Positions 8,336-14,897 of a stretch of DNA of 38,792 nt are shown in pieces. Location of the stretch: assembly GCA_017305455.1 (NCBI GenBank), contig JAFKKO010000140.1:1-38792 (forward strand), written 5' to 3'. Position 1 is the first letter of the stretch. Each line of letters begins with the position of its first letter. The notes beneath the pieces are model-generated. The model saw only the letters and a program-made list of their open reading frames with translations. It made no database searches and was not told the origin of the DNA. Made by a program: the position numbers and the translations under genes. Source of the DNA: Hyphomicrobiales bacterium (lineage in GTDB: Bacteria > Pseudomonadota > Alphaproteobacteria > Rhizobiales > Xanthobacteraceae).

Positions 8336-9178
8336 ATGAAATTTACCGGGACCAAAGATTACGTCGCGACCGAGGACCTCAAGGTTGCCGTGAACGCCGC
8401 GATCGTGCTGGAGCGTCCGCTGCTGGTAAAGGGCGAGCCCGGCACCGGCAAGACCGTGCTGGCCGAGGAAATCGCCAAGGCGATCGGTGCGCCGCTTCTG
8501 ACCTGGCACATCAAGTCCACCACCAAGGCGCAACAGGGCCTTTACGAATACGACGCGGTGTCGCGCCTGCGCGACAGCCAGCTCGGCGATGCGCGGGTGT
8601 CCGACATCCGCAATTACATCAAACGCGGCAAATTGTGGGACGCCTTCACCCACGATGCGCGCCCGGTGCTGCTGATCGACGAGATCGACAAGGCCGATAT
8701 CGAATTCCCCAACGACCTGCTGCTCGAACTCGACCGCATGGAATTCCATGTCTATGAGACCGGCGAGACCATCAAGGCGGCCAAACGCCCGGTGGTGATC
8801 ATCACTTCGAACAACGAGAAGGAGCTGCCGGACGCCTTCCTGCGCCGCTGCTTCTTCCACTACATCAAATTCCCCGACATCGAGACCATGCACGCCATCG
8901 TCGAGGTGCATTTTCCGGGCATCAAGCAGCGCCTTGTCGAGGAAGCGCTGCGGATCTTCTTCGAGGTGCGCGACGTGCCGGGCCTGAAGAAGAAGCCGTC
9001 GACCTCCGAACTGCTCGACTGGCTCAAGCTGCTGCTCAACGAGGACATGACGCCGGAAATGCTGCGCGAGCGCGATCCGCGCAAGCTGATCCCGCCGCTG
9101 CATGGCGCGCTGCTCAAGAACGAGCAGGACGTGCATCTCCTGGAGCGCATCGCCTTCCTCAATCGCCGCGAGGGATAG
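8336..9178 (+). CDS. MoxR-family AAA+ ATPase
   Basis: A 280-residue AAA+ ATPase. Walker A is GEPGTGKT (residues 33-40) and Walker B is LLIDEID (D115, E116). Sensor-1 is in VVIITSNNEKELPDAFLRRCFFHY, with the arginine finger in the same stretch. The start at 8336 gives MKFTGTKDYVATEDL; the large open frame upstream of it runs antisense through the VWA gene and is a shadow. MoxR proteins act with VWA-domain partners as chaperones in maturing enzyme complexes. Its probable partner is encoded divergently at 6644-7819. In many genomes the two are co-directional, so the head-to-head layout with a GlsB gene between is unusual. Confidence 0.92.
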   Translation: MKFTGTKDYVATEDLKVAVNAAIVLERPLLVKGEPGTGKTVLAEEIAKAIGAPLLTWHIKSTTKAQQGLYEYDAVSRLRDSQLGDARVSDIRNYIKRGKLWDAFTHDARPVLLIDEIDKADIEFPNDLLLELDRMEFHVYETGETIKAAKRPVVIITSNNEKELPDAFLRRCFFHYIKFPDIETMHAIVEVHFPGIKQRLVEEALRIFFEVRDVPGLKKKPSTSELLDWLKLLLNEDMTPEMLRERDPRKLIPPLHGALLKNEQDVHLLERIAFLNRREG

Positions 9179-9196
9179 TCGTCGTCAGCCACAGCC

Positions 9197-9283
9197 GTCA
9201 TGGCCGGGCTTGACCCGGCCATCGATGTCTTCCTTTGCTGATCCTCAAGACGTGGATGTCCGTGCCAAGCGCGGCATGACGAC
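9197..9283. repeat. Intergenic palindromic repeat of Bradyrhizobium-relative type
   Basis: The left arm begins GTCATGGCCGGGCTTGACCC and the right arm, read on the other strand, begins GTCATGCCGCGCTTGGCACG; both arms continue into an ACGTCTT/ATGTCTT sequence. The arms are imperfect inverted copies over about 34 bases around a short centre. This resembles dispersed intergenic repeats widespread in Bradyrhizobium and Rhodopseudomonas genomes. It sits just after the moxR stop and could also form a large hairpin at the transcript end. Confidence 0.65.
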
Positions 9284-9323
9284 AGTGACCATCTTTGAAT
9301 CCGGCCGGACTTCGCTCGCATTT

Positions 9324-9611
9324 TCAGCCGGGTGCCTGCGCCGCCAGCGCGAGGCGCTTGCGGAAGGCACGGTCGCGCTTGAGGTGCCATTCGCGGCTCA
9401 TCGCCTCCTGCCGGGTGGCGAAACCTTCCGAATGCAACAGCACCCAATTGCGGCCACGGGTCGAGCGCGCGCCGGTGCCGGCATTGTGCTGAGCGAGGCG
9501 CCGCGTAACGTCGTTGGTCCAGCCGACATAGGTGGTGAAGCGGCCCTTGTGCCAGCATCCCAGCACGTAGACGAAATTGGCAGGCTGATCGCCCTGGCTA
9601 TCCGGCGCCAT
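9324..9611 (-). CDS. GIY-YIG nuclease family protein (UPF0213/YhbQ-like)
   Basis: A 95-residue single-domain protein. The two halves of the GIY-YIG signature are visible as FVYVLGC (about residue 13) and TYVGWTNDVTRRLAQHN (about 27-43), with the conserved Arg in RRL and Glu in the helix TRQEAMSREWHLKRD. Stand-alone members of this UPF0213/YhbQ class are common in proteobacteria; nuclease activity on DNA has been inferred but cellular roles are unclear. Its end lies 41 bases from the palindromic repeat. Its start is 12 bases after the stop of the secreted coiled-coil protein gene, so the two may be co-transcribed. Confidence 0.9.
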   Translation of the reverse strand: MAPDSQGDQPANFVYVLGCWHKGRFTTYVGWTNDVTRRLAQHNAGTGARSTRGRNWVLLHSEGFATRQEAMSREWHLKRDRAFRKRLALAAQAPG

Positions 9612-9623
9612 CCGCCGACATCC

Positions 9624-9965
9624 TCACTTCGCCGTCGGCGCGGCTTTCGGCGCGTCCTTGGCATCGCTCGCCGGTGTTTTCGCCGTCTGCAACTGCTCGA
9701 CGGTCTTTTGCAGGCCCGCCACCGTCGCCTTCAGCGCCTCGATCTGCCGATTGGCGGCGTCGAGCCGCTGCTGGCTGTCGAGCGCGAGCTTGGTCAGATT
9801 GGTTTTGAGAAAGTTGATGTTGCTCTGCAGGCAGCTTGTCCGCCGCTCCATCGACTTCTCGGCGGTGCAGATCTCGATGCCCGGCACGTCCTGCGCCGCC
9901 GCCGGATGCGCCATCATCGCAAGGGCCAGCGGCAGGCCTGTGAGAACCGATGCAAGTCGTGCCAT
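9624..9965 (-). CDS. Secreted small coiled-coil protein (113 aa)
   Basis: No named family recognised. The start at 9965 (ATG with AAAGG eight bases upstream) gives MARLASVLTGLPLALAMMAHPAAAQ, a clean signal peptide cleaved near AAAQ; the alternative upstream TTG overlaps the ribosome binding site. The mature part has two cysteines (EICTAEKSMERRTSCLQ, likely a disulfide). A helical region of heptad character follows (FLKTNLTKLALDSQQRLDAANRQIEALKATVAGLQKTVEQL, residues about 52-92), then an Ala/Lys/Pro-rich tail. It is probably a periplasmic coiled-coil protein of unknown function, upstream of the GIY-YIG gene. Confidence 0.75.
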   Translation of the reverse strand: MARLASVLTGLPLALAMMAHPAAAQDVPGIEICTAEKSMERRTSCLQSNINFLKTNLTKLALDSQQRLDAANRQIEALKATVAGLQKTVEQLQTAKTPASDAKDAPKAAPTAK

Positions 9966-10243
9966 TTTGTGACGCCTTTCCAAACCGATCTTAACCTCCG
10001 GAACACGGGTGGAACGAACCGCGTCCGAATCAGCGATTCATAGCACGATCGATTTTGTTCACGGCTACATCTTGCGCCGCAGCAGCGGCCGGTCACCAGA
10101 TCATGCCGGCGTGCGCCCATCTCCTCGCCGCCTCGTCACGCCAAATGTTAATATCGGCGAGGTCGCCCCCGTTGACGAATGCGTTCGGCCTCCCACTTGA
10201 GATCGAGGCACGCAGTTCCTCCCGAGCAGCCAGAGAAAGCGCC

Positions 10244-10486
10244 ATGATCAAGGTGGTCTATGAAGTTGTCGAACATGACGGCGGCTGGGCCTACAAGTTC
10301 AACAAGGTGTTCTCCGAGACCTTTCCCAGCCGGGAGGCAGCGCGCGCCGCGGCGCATGCGGCGGCGAACGAACAGCGCGTGCCGGGCTCGACCGAAGTGA
10401 TCCAGTACGAGGACGAGCAAGGCAAATGGCGCGAGGAGACCGCGCGCGGCAGCGACCGGCCTTCGACCGAGGTGGCGGACGACTAG
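10244..10486 (+). CDS. DUF2188-like small protein (80 aa)
   Basis: An 80-residue soluble protein: MIKVVYEVVEHDGGWAYKFN, then a segment SREAARAAAHAAANEQ and an acidic C-terminus. The HDGGW...SREAA..AA layout resembles the DUF2188 family, short proteins in which a beta hairpin is followed by a helix. The start at 10244 is chosen because family similarity begins there and GAGAAAG lies upstream; the longer open frame from 10055 has no coding character. Function is unknown. It converges with the DUF6894 gene, 13 bases apart. Confidence 0.75.
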   Translation: MIKVVYEVVEHDGGWAYKFNKVFSETFPSREAARAAAHAAANEQRVPGSTEVIQYEDEQGKWREETARGSDRPSTEVADD

Positions 10487-10499
10487 CAACCGTCGGCCT

Positions 10500-10769
10500 T
10501 CAATGCGTGGTCGGCGGCCTGTCGGCCGGATCGATCAGCACCTCGCTGAACGGAAATTCCAGCACAATCTCGCCGGCCTCGTCGGTGACTTCGAGGATCG
10601 CGGTGATCAGGTCGCGCGGCGCGGCTTCCGGCCGGCCGCCTTCGCGCAGCAATTGCCGGATCATCGCCCGCGCCACCTCCCAGGCCTGGTCCGGGTCGCG
10701 CAGATCGACGCCCTCCGGATCGGAGATCAGATCGCCGCCCATGCGGGTATGAAAGAAATAACGCGGCAC
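10500..10769 (-). CDS. DUF6894 family protein (89 aa)
   Basis: An 89-residue protein starting MPRYFFHTRMGGDLISDPEG, the hallmark of DUF6894 proteins, which are abundant in Bradyrhizobium and related genera, often in many copies. The family pattern continues with GVDLRDPDQAWEVARAMIRQLL and a terminal beta strand (IVLEFPFSEVLID). No enzymatic residue is evident and no role is established for the family. It is a monocistronic gene in this context. Confidence 0.87.
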   Translation of the reverse strand: MPRYFFHTRMGGDLISDPEGVDLRDPDQAWEVARAMIRQLLREGGRPEAAPRDLITAILEVTDEAGEIVLEFPFSEVLIDPADRPPTTH

Positions 10770-10861
10770 GCTTCTGCCCCGGAATCGTTACCCTTCGGAA
10801 AACCGCCGATGCCCCCGCGCCGGCGGCTGTTTTCGCGCGGATCATGTGCTATGCAGCCCCC

Positions 10862-10990
10862 ATGGTAAAGGCTCTGCGCAACTGGCTCGAGACACACGAA
10901 CTGCCTGCGATTATCGCCGGCGTGCTTGGCGTCATCACTTTGCTGTCGGTCATCCTTGTGGTCGGCGGCTATTGGGTGGTCACCCGCTAG
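10862..10990 (+). CDS. Small single-pass membrane protein (42 aa)
   Basis: A 42-residue frame MVKALRNWLETHELPAIIAG... with a continuous hydrophobic stretch of about 22 residues (17-39) and a short basic end (VVTR). The amphipathic N-terminus and one transmembrane helix are typical of small inner-membrane proteins. The ribosome binding site is weak. Its TAG stop shares the CTAG sequence with the convergent glutathione peroxidase stop. Support comes from the unbroken membrane helix and codon usage; no family assigned. Confidence 0.5.
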   Translation: MVKALRNWLETHELPAIIAGVLGVITLLSVILVVGGYWVVTR

Positions 10991-11466
10991 AGCAAGCGCT
11001 CGATCTCGGCCTTCAGTGCTTCCGGCTTGGTCATCGGCGCGTAGCGTCCCGCCACCTGCCCGTCCCGGCCGATCAGGAATTTGGTGAAATTCCATTTGAT
11101 CGCCTCCGAACCGAGCACGCCGGGCCGCGCATCCTTCAAATAACGATAGAGTGGATGCGCGCTCTCGCCATTGACCTCGATCCTGGCGAACATCGGAAAG
11201 GTGACGTCATAGTGTTGCGCGCAGAAGGAGGCGATCTGCGCCGCATCGCCCGGCTCCTGCGCGCCGAACTGGTTACAGGGAAAGCCGAGCACCGCAAAGC
11301 CGCGTGGTGAATATGTCCGGTAAAGCTCCTCAAGACCGGCATATTGCGGGGTGAAACCGCAGGCGCTGGCGGTGTTGACGATCAGCAGCACCTGGCCGGC
11401 AAATTTCGACAGCGGGATTTCCTCGCCCGCCAGCGTCGTCGCCGAGACATCCGTCACGCTCCTCAT
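10987..11466 (-). CDS. Glutathione peroxidase family protein (thiol-type)
   Basis: A 159-residue GPx-fold peroxidase. The peroxidatic residue is cysteine (C36 in ASACGFTPQY), not selenocysteine. The catalytic partners are Q70 (in FPCNQFGAQEPG) and W125-N126 (in KWNFTKF). A resolving cysteine candidate is C82 (FCAQHYDVTFPMF), as in thioredoxin-dependent GPx proteins, so thioredoxin may be the real reductant. It reduces hydrogen and organic peroxides in the cytoplasm. It lies 18 bases after the dienelactone hydrolase stop on the same strand and is probably co-transcribed with it. Confidence 0.92.
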   Translation of the reverse strand: MRSVTDVSATTLAGEEIPLSKFAGQVLLIVNTASACGFTPQYAGLEELYRTYSPRGFAVLGFPCNQFGAQEPGDAAQIASFCAQHYDVTFPMFARIEVNGESAHPLYRYLKDARPGVLGSEAIKWNFTKFLIGRDGQVAGRYAPMTKPEALKAEIERLL

Positions 11467-11484
11467 AGCCGACAGCGCCGCAGC

Positions 11485-12372
11485 TCAGTCCAGCACCTTG
11501 TATTTTCTGAACCAGGCCTGCATCTGGGCCCAGGCGTCGTCCGCCGCATCCTTGCGGTAGCTCGGACGATAATCGGCATGAAAGCCATGCGGCGCGCCGG
11601 GATAGATCTTGAATTCCGCGGTCTTGCCCGCCGCCGCGAGCGCCGCCTTCATCTGTTCGACCTGCGCTGGCGGGATGCCCTGATCCGCCTCGCCATACAG
11701 CCCCAGCACCGGCGCCTTCATCTGCGCCGCAAGCTGCATCGGGCTCTTCGGCCACACCGGATTGGGCGGATCGATCAGCGATCCGTAGAACGCAACCCCG
11801 GCCTTGAGCTGGCTACTATGCGCGGCATATTCCCAGACGCTGCGCCCGCCACGGCAGAAGCCGATGATGCCGAGCCGGCCTGCGTCGCCGCCCTGAGAGG
11901 CAGCCCAGGCGGCGGTGGCGTCGAGATCGCTCAACAGCTCCGCATCCGGCTTGGAATTGACCAGCGGCATCAGCTTCGGAATCTCGGTGATGGCGGTCAG
12001 ATCGACGCCGTTGCGGAAATAATAGTCCGGCGCGACCGCGAAGGCGCCGAGCTTGCCGAGCCGCCGCACCACGTCCTTGATGTAGGCATGCAGGCCGAAT
12101 ACCTCCATCGCCACCAGAACGATCGGAGGGTTTGCCTTACCCTTCGGCCGCGCGAAATAACCCGGCATCTCGCCGTCAGTTACCTTGATCTTCGCCTCGC
12201 CCGTATCGAGGCCTTCGGTGTCCGTCGTGATGGCATCGGCCCGCACCGGACCCGCCGCAAGGGTATAACCCGCCGCCGTCGCCGCAGACGCGGTCATGAA
12301 GCTGCGGCGTGACAGCGAAGCTGCCTTGGTGAGGCCGATCAGATCGGAGGTCAGGATCGGTTGAGACGTCAT
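11485..12372 (-). CDS. Tat-exported dienelactone hydrolase family protein
   Basis: A 295-residue alpha/beta hydrolase. The start at 12372 follows a GGAG site; the in-frame TTG two codons upstream is unlikely. Residues 1-46 contain a twin-arginine signal (SRRSFMTASA at 21-30) ending near VRADA, so export by Tat is predicted. The triad reads C173 (GFCRGG), D230 (GEADQG) and H262 (PHGFH), the cysteine-nucleophile arrangement of dienelactone hydrolases. E90 fits the family position that activates the cysteine. True substrates are unknown; many Tat-exported members sit outside chlorocatechol pathways, and no such pathway is nearby. It is followed by the GPx gene. Confidence 0.9.
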   Translation of the reverse strand: MTSQPILTSDLIGLTKAASLSRRSFMTASAATAAGYTLAAGPVRADAITTDTEGLDTGEAKIKVTDGEMPGYFARPKGKANPPIVLVAMEVFGLHAYIKDVVRRLGKLGAFAVAPDYYFRNGVDLTAITEIPKLMPLVNSKPDAELLSDLDATAAWAASQGGDAGRLGIIGFCRGGRSVWEYAAHSSQLKAGVAFYGSLIDPPNPVWPKSPMQLAAQMKAPVLGLYGEADQGIPPAQVEQMKAALAAAGKTAEFKIYPGAPHGFHADYRPSYRKDAADDAWAQMQAWFRKYKVLD

Positions 12373-12543
12373 GCGCAAGCTCCAAAATCACCAACAAAAC
12401 GAGCCCAACCTAGGGCCCGTCTCGCCGGTGTCCAGACACGTACGCTTGATGACGCCCGCTCGCCACGGCAAAGCCCGGCGCACTGCCGCGGCGGGCTTGC
12501 AATAAGATCACGACGATGCTCGCCGACCCGTGCCTGCGTTTGC

Positions 12544-12708
12544 TCAGATTCGTCCCATCAGGACGAGAATCAGCAGAATGACGATCAGCAATCCGAGGCC
12601 GCCGCCACCGTAATAGCCGGTGCCGTAGAACGGACCGCCGCCGATGCCGCTGAACCCGCCAAGCAATGCAATGATGAGAATGATCAGAATAATCGTGCCG
12701 ATGGACAT
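12544..12708 (-). CDS. DUF3309 family small membrane protein (54 aa)
   Basis: A 54-residue protein with two hydrophobic helices (MSIGTIILIILIIALLGG and GLGLLIVILLILVLMGRI) joined by a glycine/tyrosine loop, the standard DUF3309 layout. A strong GGAG ribosome binding site sits seven bases before the ATG. The family is common next to stress genes in alphaproteobacteria, with no known function. An EcfG-like promoter motif (12742-12766) lies directly upstream at a suitable distance. Confidence 0.88.
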   Translation of the reverse strand: MSIGTIILIILIIALLGGFSGIGGGPFYGTGYYGGGGLGLLIVILLILVLMGRI

Positions 12709-12741
12709 GCCAAACTCCTCCAGCCTGCGCTATCGCTATCC

Positions 12742-12766
12742 AACCGGCGACGCTTCCGTTTGTTCC
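12742..12766 (-). promoter_or_regulatory. Candidate EcfG-type promoter for the DUF3309 gene
   Basis: On the minus strand GGAAC is followed after exactly 16 bases by GGTT, close to the alphaproteobacterial general-stress consensus GGAAC-N16/17-CGTT. The predicted transcript would start about 27 bases before the ATG. One mismatch in the -10 element keeps this tentative. Confidence 0.4.
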
Positions 12767-12791
12767 GGCTCTGGTATCCGCGAAGCGCGGC

Positions 12792-14756
12792 CTATGCCTT
12801 GCGTGAGCGCAGAGCATGAACGAGACGCCCCGGATCGACACGCTGATTCCAGTCCTCGATGGGAAGCGGCAGACGACGGCGCCAGTTCGGATGCTCGTCG
12901 ATAGTGCCGGGGACGTTGACCTGATCGATGACGCCGAGCAGATCCTCGATCGCGATGCCCAGCAGCCGCGAGGGTGTTTCAGACAGAAATCCAAGCACGG
13001 CCTCGAATTCGGCGAGGTCCGCTCCGCCATGGCCGATCGCGGCATGCAGCCGCGCCACGGCATGCTCGCGCGCCTCGCGGGTCTCGCCTGGATCGAGGCC
13101 GAGCGCGCTTTTCACATCGATGTCATGGACAGCCCGCCAGCCGGCGTAAGTCGGCAGATCGTGCGTGTTGAAAGTCACGAGCGCATTCGGCGGATAGCGA
13201 CCGGCCGGATGAAAATCGCCCGCGCGGTCGCGCTCGAACATCATCACCCGATACGACCACAGTCCCCAATCGGCGAGGCGGTCGCGAAAACCTTCGGGCA
13301 CCGTGCCGAGATCCTCGCCGATGACGATGCAGCGATGCGCGGCGCTTTCCAGCGCGACGATGGCCAGCATGGCCTCGAATGGCATCTGAATATAGACGCC
13401 CTGATCCGCCCTGTAGCCGTGCGGCACGACATAAAGCCGGTTGAGCCCGAGTACGTGATCGAGACGGATCGCGCCGGCATGCCGCATCGAGGCCCGCAGC
13501 ATATCGCGCAGCGGCGCGAAGTCCGAGGCCTCCAGCCCGGCGGCGTTGTAGCCGGCAAGTCCCCAATCCTGCCCGGCGGTGTTGAGCTGGTCCGGCGGCG
13601 CGCCGATCGAAAGCTGGCGTGAGATGGCGCCCTGCTCGTTCCAGGCATCGAAACCATCGGCTTTGACCCCGACCGCGACGTCGAGATAAAGCCCGACCGG
13701 CATGCCGCGCTGCCGGCACAGCTCCGCGCATTCCTTTAATTGCTGATCGGCGCACCATTGTACGAAAGCGACATATTCGATCTCGGCCGCGTCCGGGCCT
13801 CGCCGCAGTTGCGCCAGCGCGTTCTGATCGGGCCGTGACCATGGGGCCGGCCACTCCCACCACGGCCCGGTGAATTTTCGCCGCAGGATTTCAAAACACG
13901 CGAAGTGCCACAGCAGATTGCCACGCTCGGCGCAGAACATCTCGAAAGCGGTGCGCCGCCTCAACGTGGTCCTGGTCTTGAATTGCCCGAATGCCAGACG
14001 CAGCGCCTGTGCCTTCAGCCCGGCGACGGCAACGTAATCGACAAACCCGGCCTGCCGCAGCCGTTCGATCTCGGACGCATGTTCGGCGGCAAACCTTTCC
14101 GGCAATTCCGGCAGCTTGATCACATCGATATAGATCGAATTCAGGAACAGCCGGCTGCTCGGCGAATACGGACTGCAATCGGCCGGATGATTGTCGAACA
14201 AGGCATGCAGCGGATTAAGACCGACACCCGCCGCGCCGGCGTCCGCCGCCCATGCGATGACATCTTGCAGATCACCGAAATCGCCGATGCCCCAATTCCG
14301 CGCCGATCGGAGGCTATAAAGCTGAAGTGCAAGAATCCATCTGCGCCCGAAATCATCGCCGAACGCTTTGTCCGGCGCAACGATCAGGCATGTCTGATCC
14401 TCTTCGCCGCTCTCTTCTACGGCGTGCAAACGGTAAACGCCGTTCGGCAAATTCGACACATCCGGCTGGCCCTGCGCCGACAGCGCATCGCCCTCGCAAA
14501 CGATATGCCCCGCGCCATCCATCAGCCGCCATGCGCGCAGCGGCAGCGCGAGCTGCGACAGATCGATATTTTGCGAGCCGTCCGCGGCATTTGAGCGTGC
14601 AACAAGAGGGCCGCCGAGAAATCCACCGCGCCGCGCGACGCCAAGCGCGTCAATCACCCTTTGCAAAGCGCCGGGATCGCTGCTGCGTGTCTGGCCATTG
14701 CCATCGGTAAAGCTGGGATCGATGCCAAATCTCGCTGCTTTTTCAAGCAAATCCAT
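12792..14756 (-). CDS. malQ: 4-alpha-glucanotransferase (amylomaltase)
   Basis: A 654-residue GH77 enzyme. It moves glucan segments between maltooligosaccharides, releasing glucose. Catalytic residues are D433 (nucleophile, AIRLDHVLG) and E481 (acid/base, IGEDLGTVPEGF); the 48-residue gap equals that in E. coli MalQ. Other motifs are NPLHALFDNHPADCSPYSPSSR and FNTHDLPTYAGW. The start at 14756 (MDLLEKAARFGID) is preferred to the longer frame, whose first 16 residues run into the promoter region. It is divergent from glgE with 141 bases between. Context suggests it recycles short glucans produced by GlgX or TreYZ. Confidence 0.95.
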   Translation of the reverse strand: MDLLEKAARFGIDPSFTDGNGQTRSSDPGALQRVIDALGVARRGGFLGGPLVARSNAADGSQNIDLSQLALPLRAWRLMDGAGHIVCEGDALSAQGQPDVSNLPNGVYRLHAVEESGEEDQTCLIVAPDKAFGDDFGRRWILALQLYSLRSARNWGIGDFGDLQDVIAWAADAGAAGVGLNPLHALFDNHPADCSPYSPSSRLFLNSIYIDVIKLPELPERFAAEHASEIERLRQAGFVDYVAVAGLKAQALRLAFGQFKTRTTLRRRTAFEMFCAERGNLLWHFACFEILRRKFTGPWWEWPAPWSRPDQNALAQLRRGPDAAEIEYVAFVQWCADQQLKECAELCRQRGMPVGLYLDVAVGVKADGFDAWNEQGAISRQLSIGAPPDQLNTAGQDWGLAGYNAAGLEASDFAPLRDMLRASMRHAGAIRLDHVLGLNRLYVVPHGYRADQGVYIQMPFEAMLAIVALESAAHRCIVIGEDLGTVPEGFRDRLADWGLWSYRVMMFERDRAGDFHPAGRYPPNALVTFNTHDLPTYAGWRAVHDIDVKSALGLDPGETREAREHAVARLHAAIGHGGADLAEFEAVLGFLSETPSRLLGIAIEDLLGVIDQVNVPGTIDEHPNWRRRLPLPIEDWNQRVDPGRLVHALRSRKA

Positions 14757-14834
14757 TCCACTCACCGAAATTGGCGCACGTCGCGCATAGCACCGCTGCA
14801 ACATTCAACAACGGGCGCGGAAATCCGTTCCGGT

Positions 14835-14859
14835 GGAACCTTTCCGCCCCGCTCCGCTT
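14835..14859 (+). promoter_or_regulatory. Candidate EcfG-type promoter of the glgE-treY operon
   Basis: GGAACC is followed by a C/T-rich spacer and GCTT, with 16 bases between GGAAC and GCTT. The alphaproteobacterial general-stress sigma consensus is GGAAC-N16/17-CGTT. It lies about 40 bases before the glgE ATG, a sensible position, and stress-sigma control of trehalose genes is established in rhizobia. The -10 element deviates, so this is a proposal. Confidence 0.4.
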
Positions 14860-14897
14860 ATCAAGGACACCCTTCATGACACCGATCAGGGCGCCTG

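Noticed and set aside
10987-11466. Possible selenoprotein glutathione peroxidase
   Set aside because: The catalytic position is an ordinary cysteine codon with no in-frame TGA.
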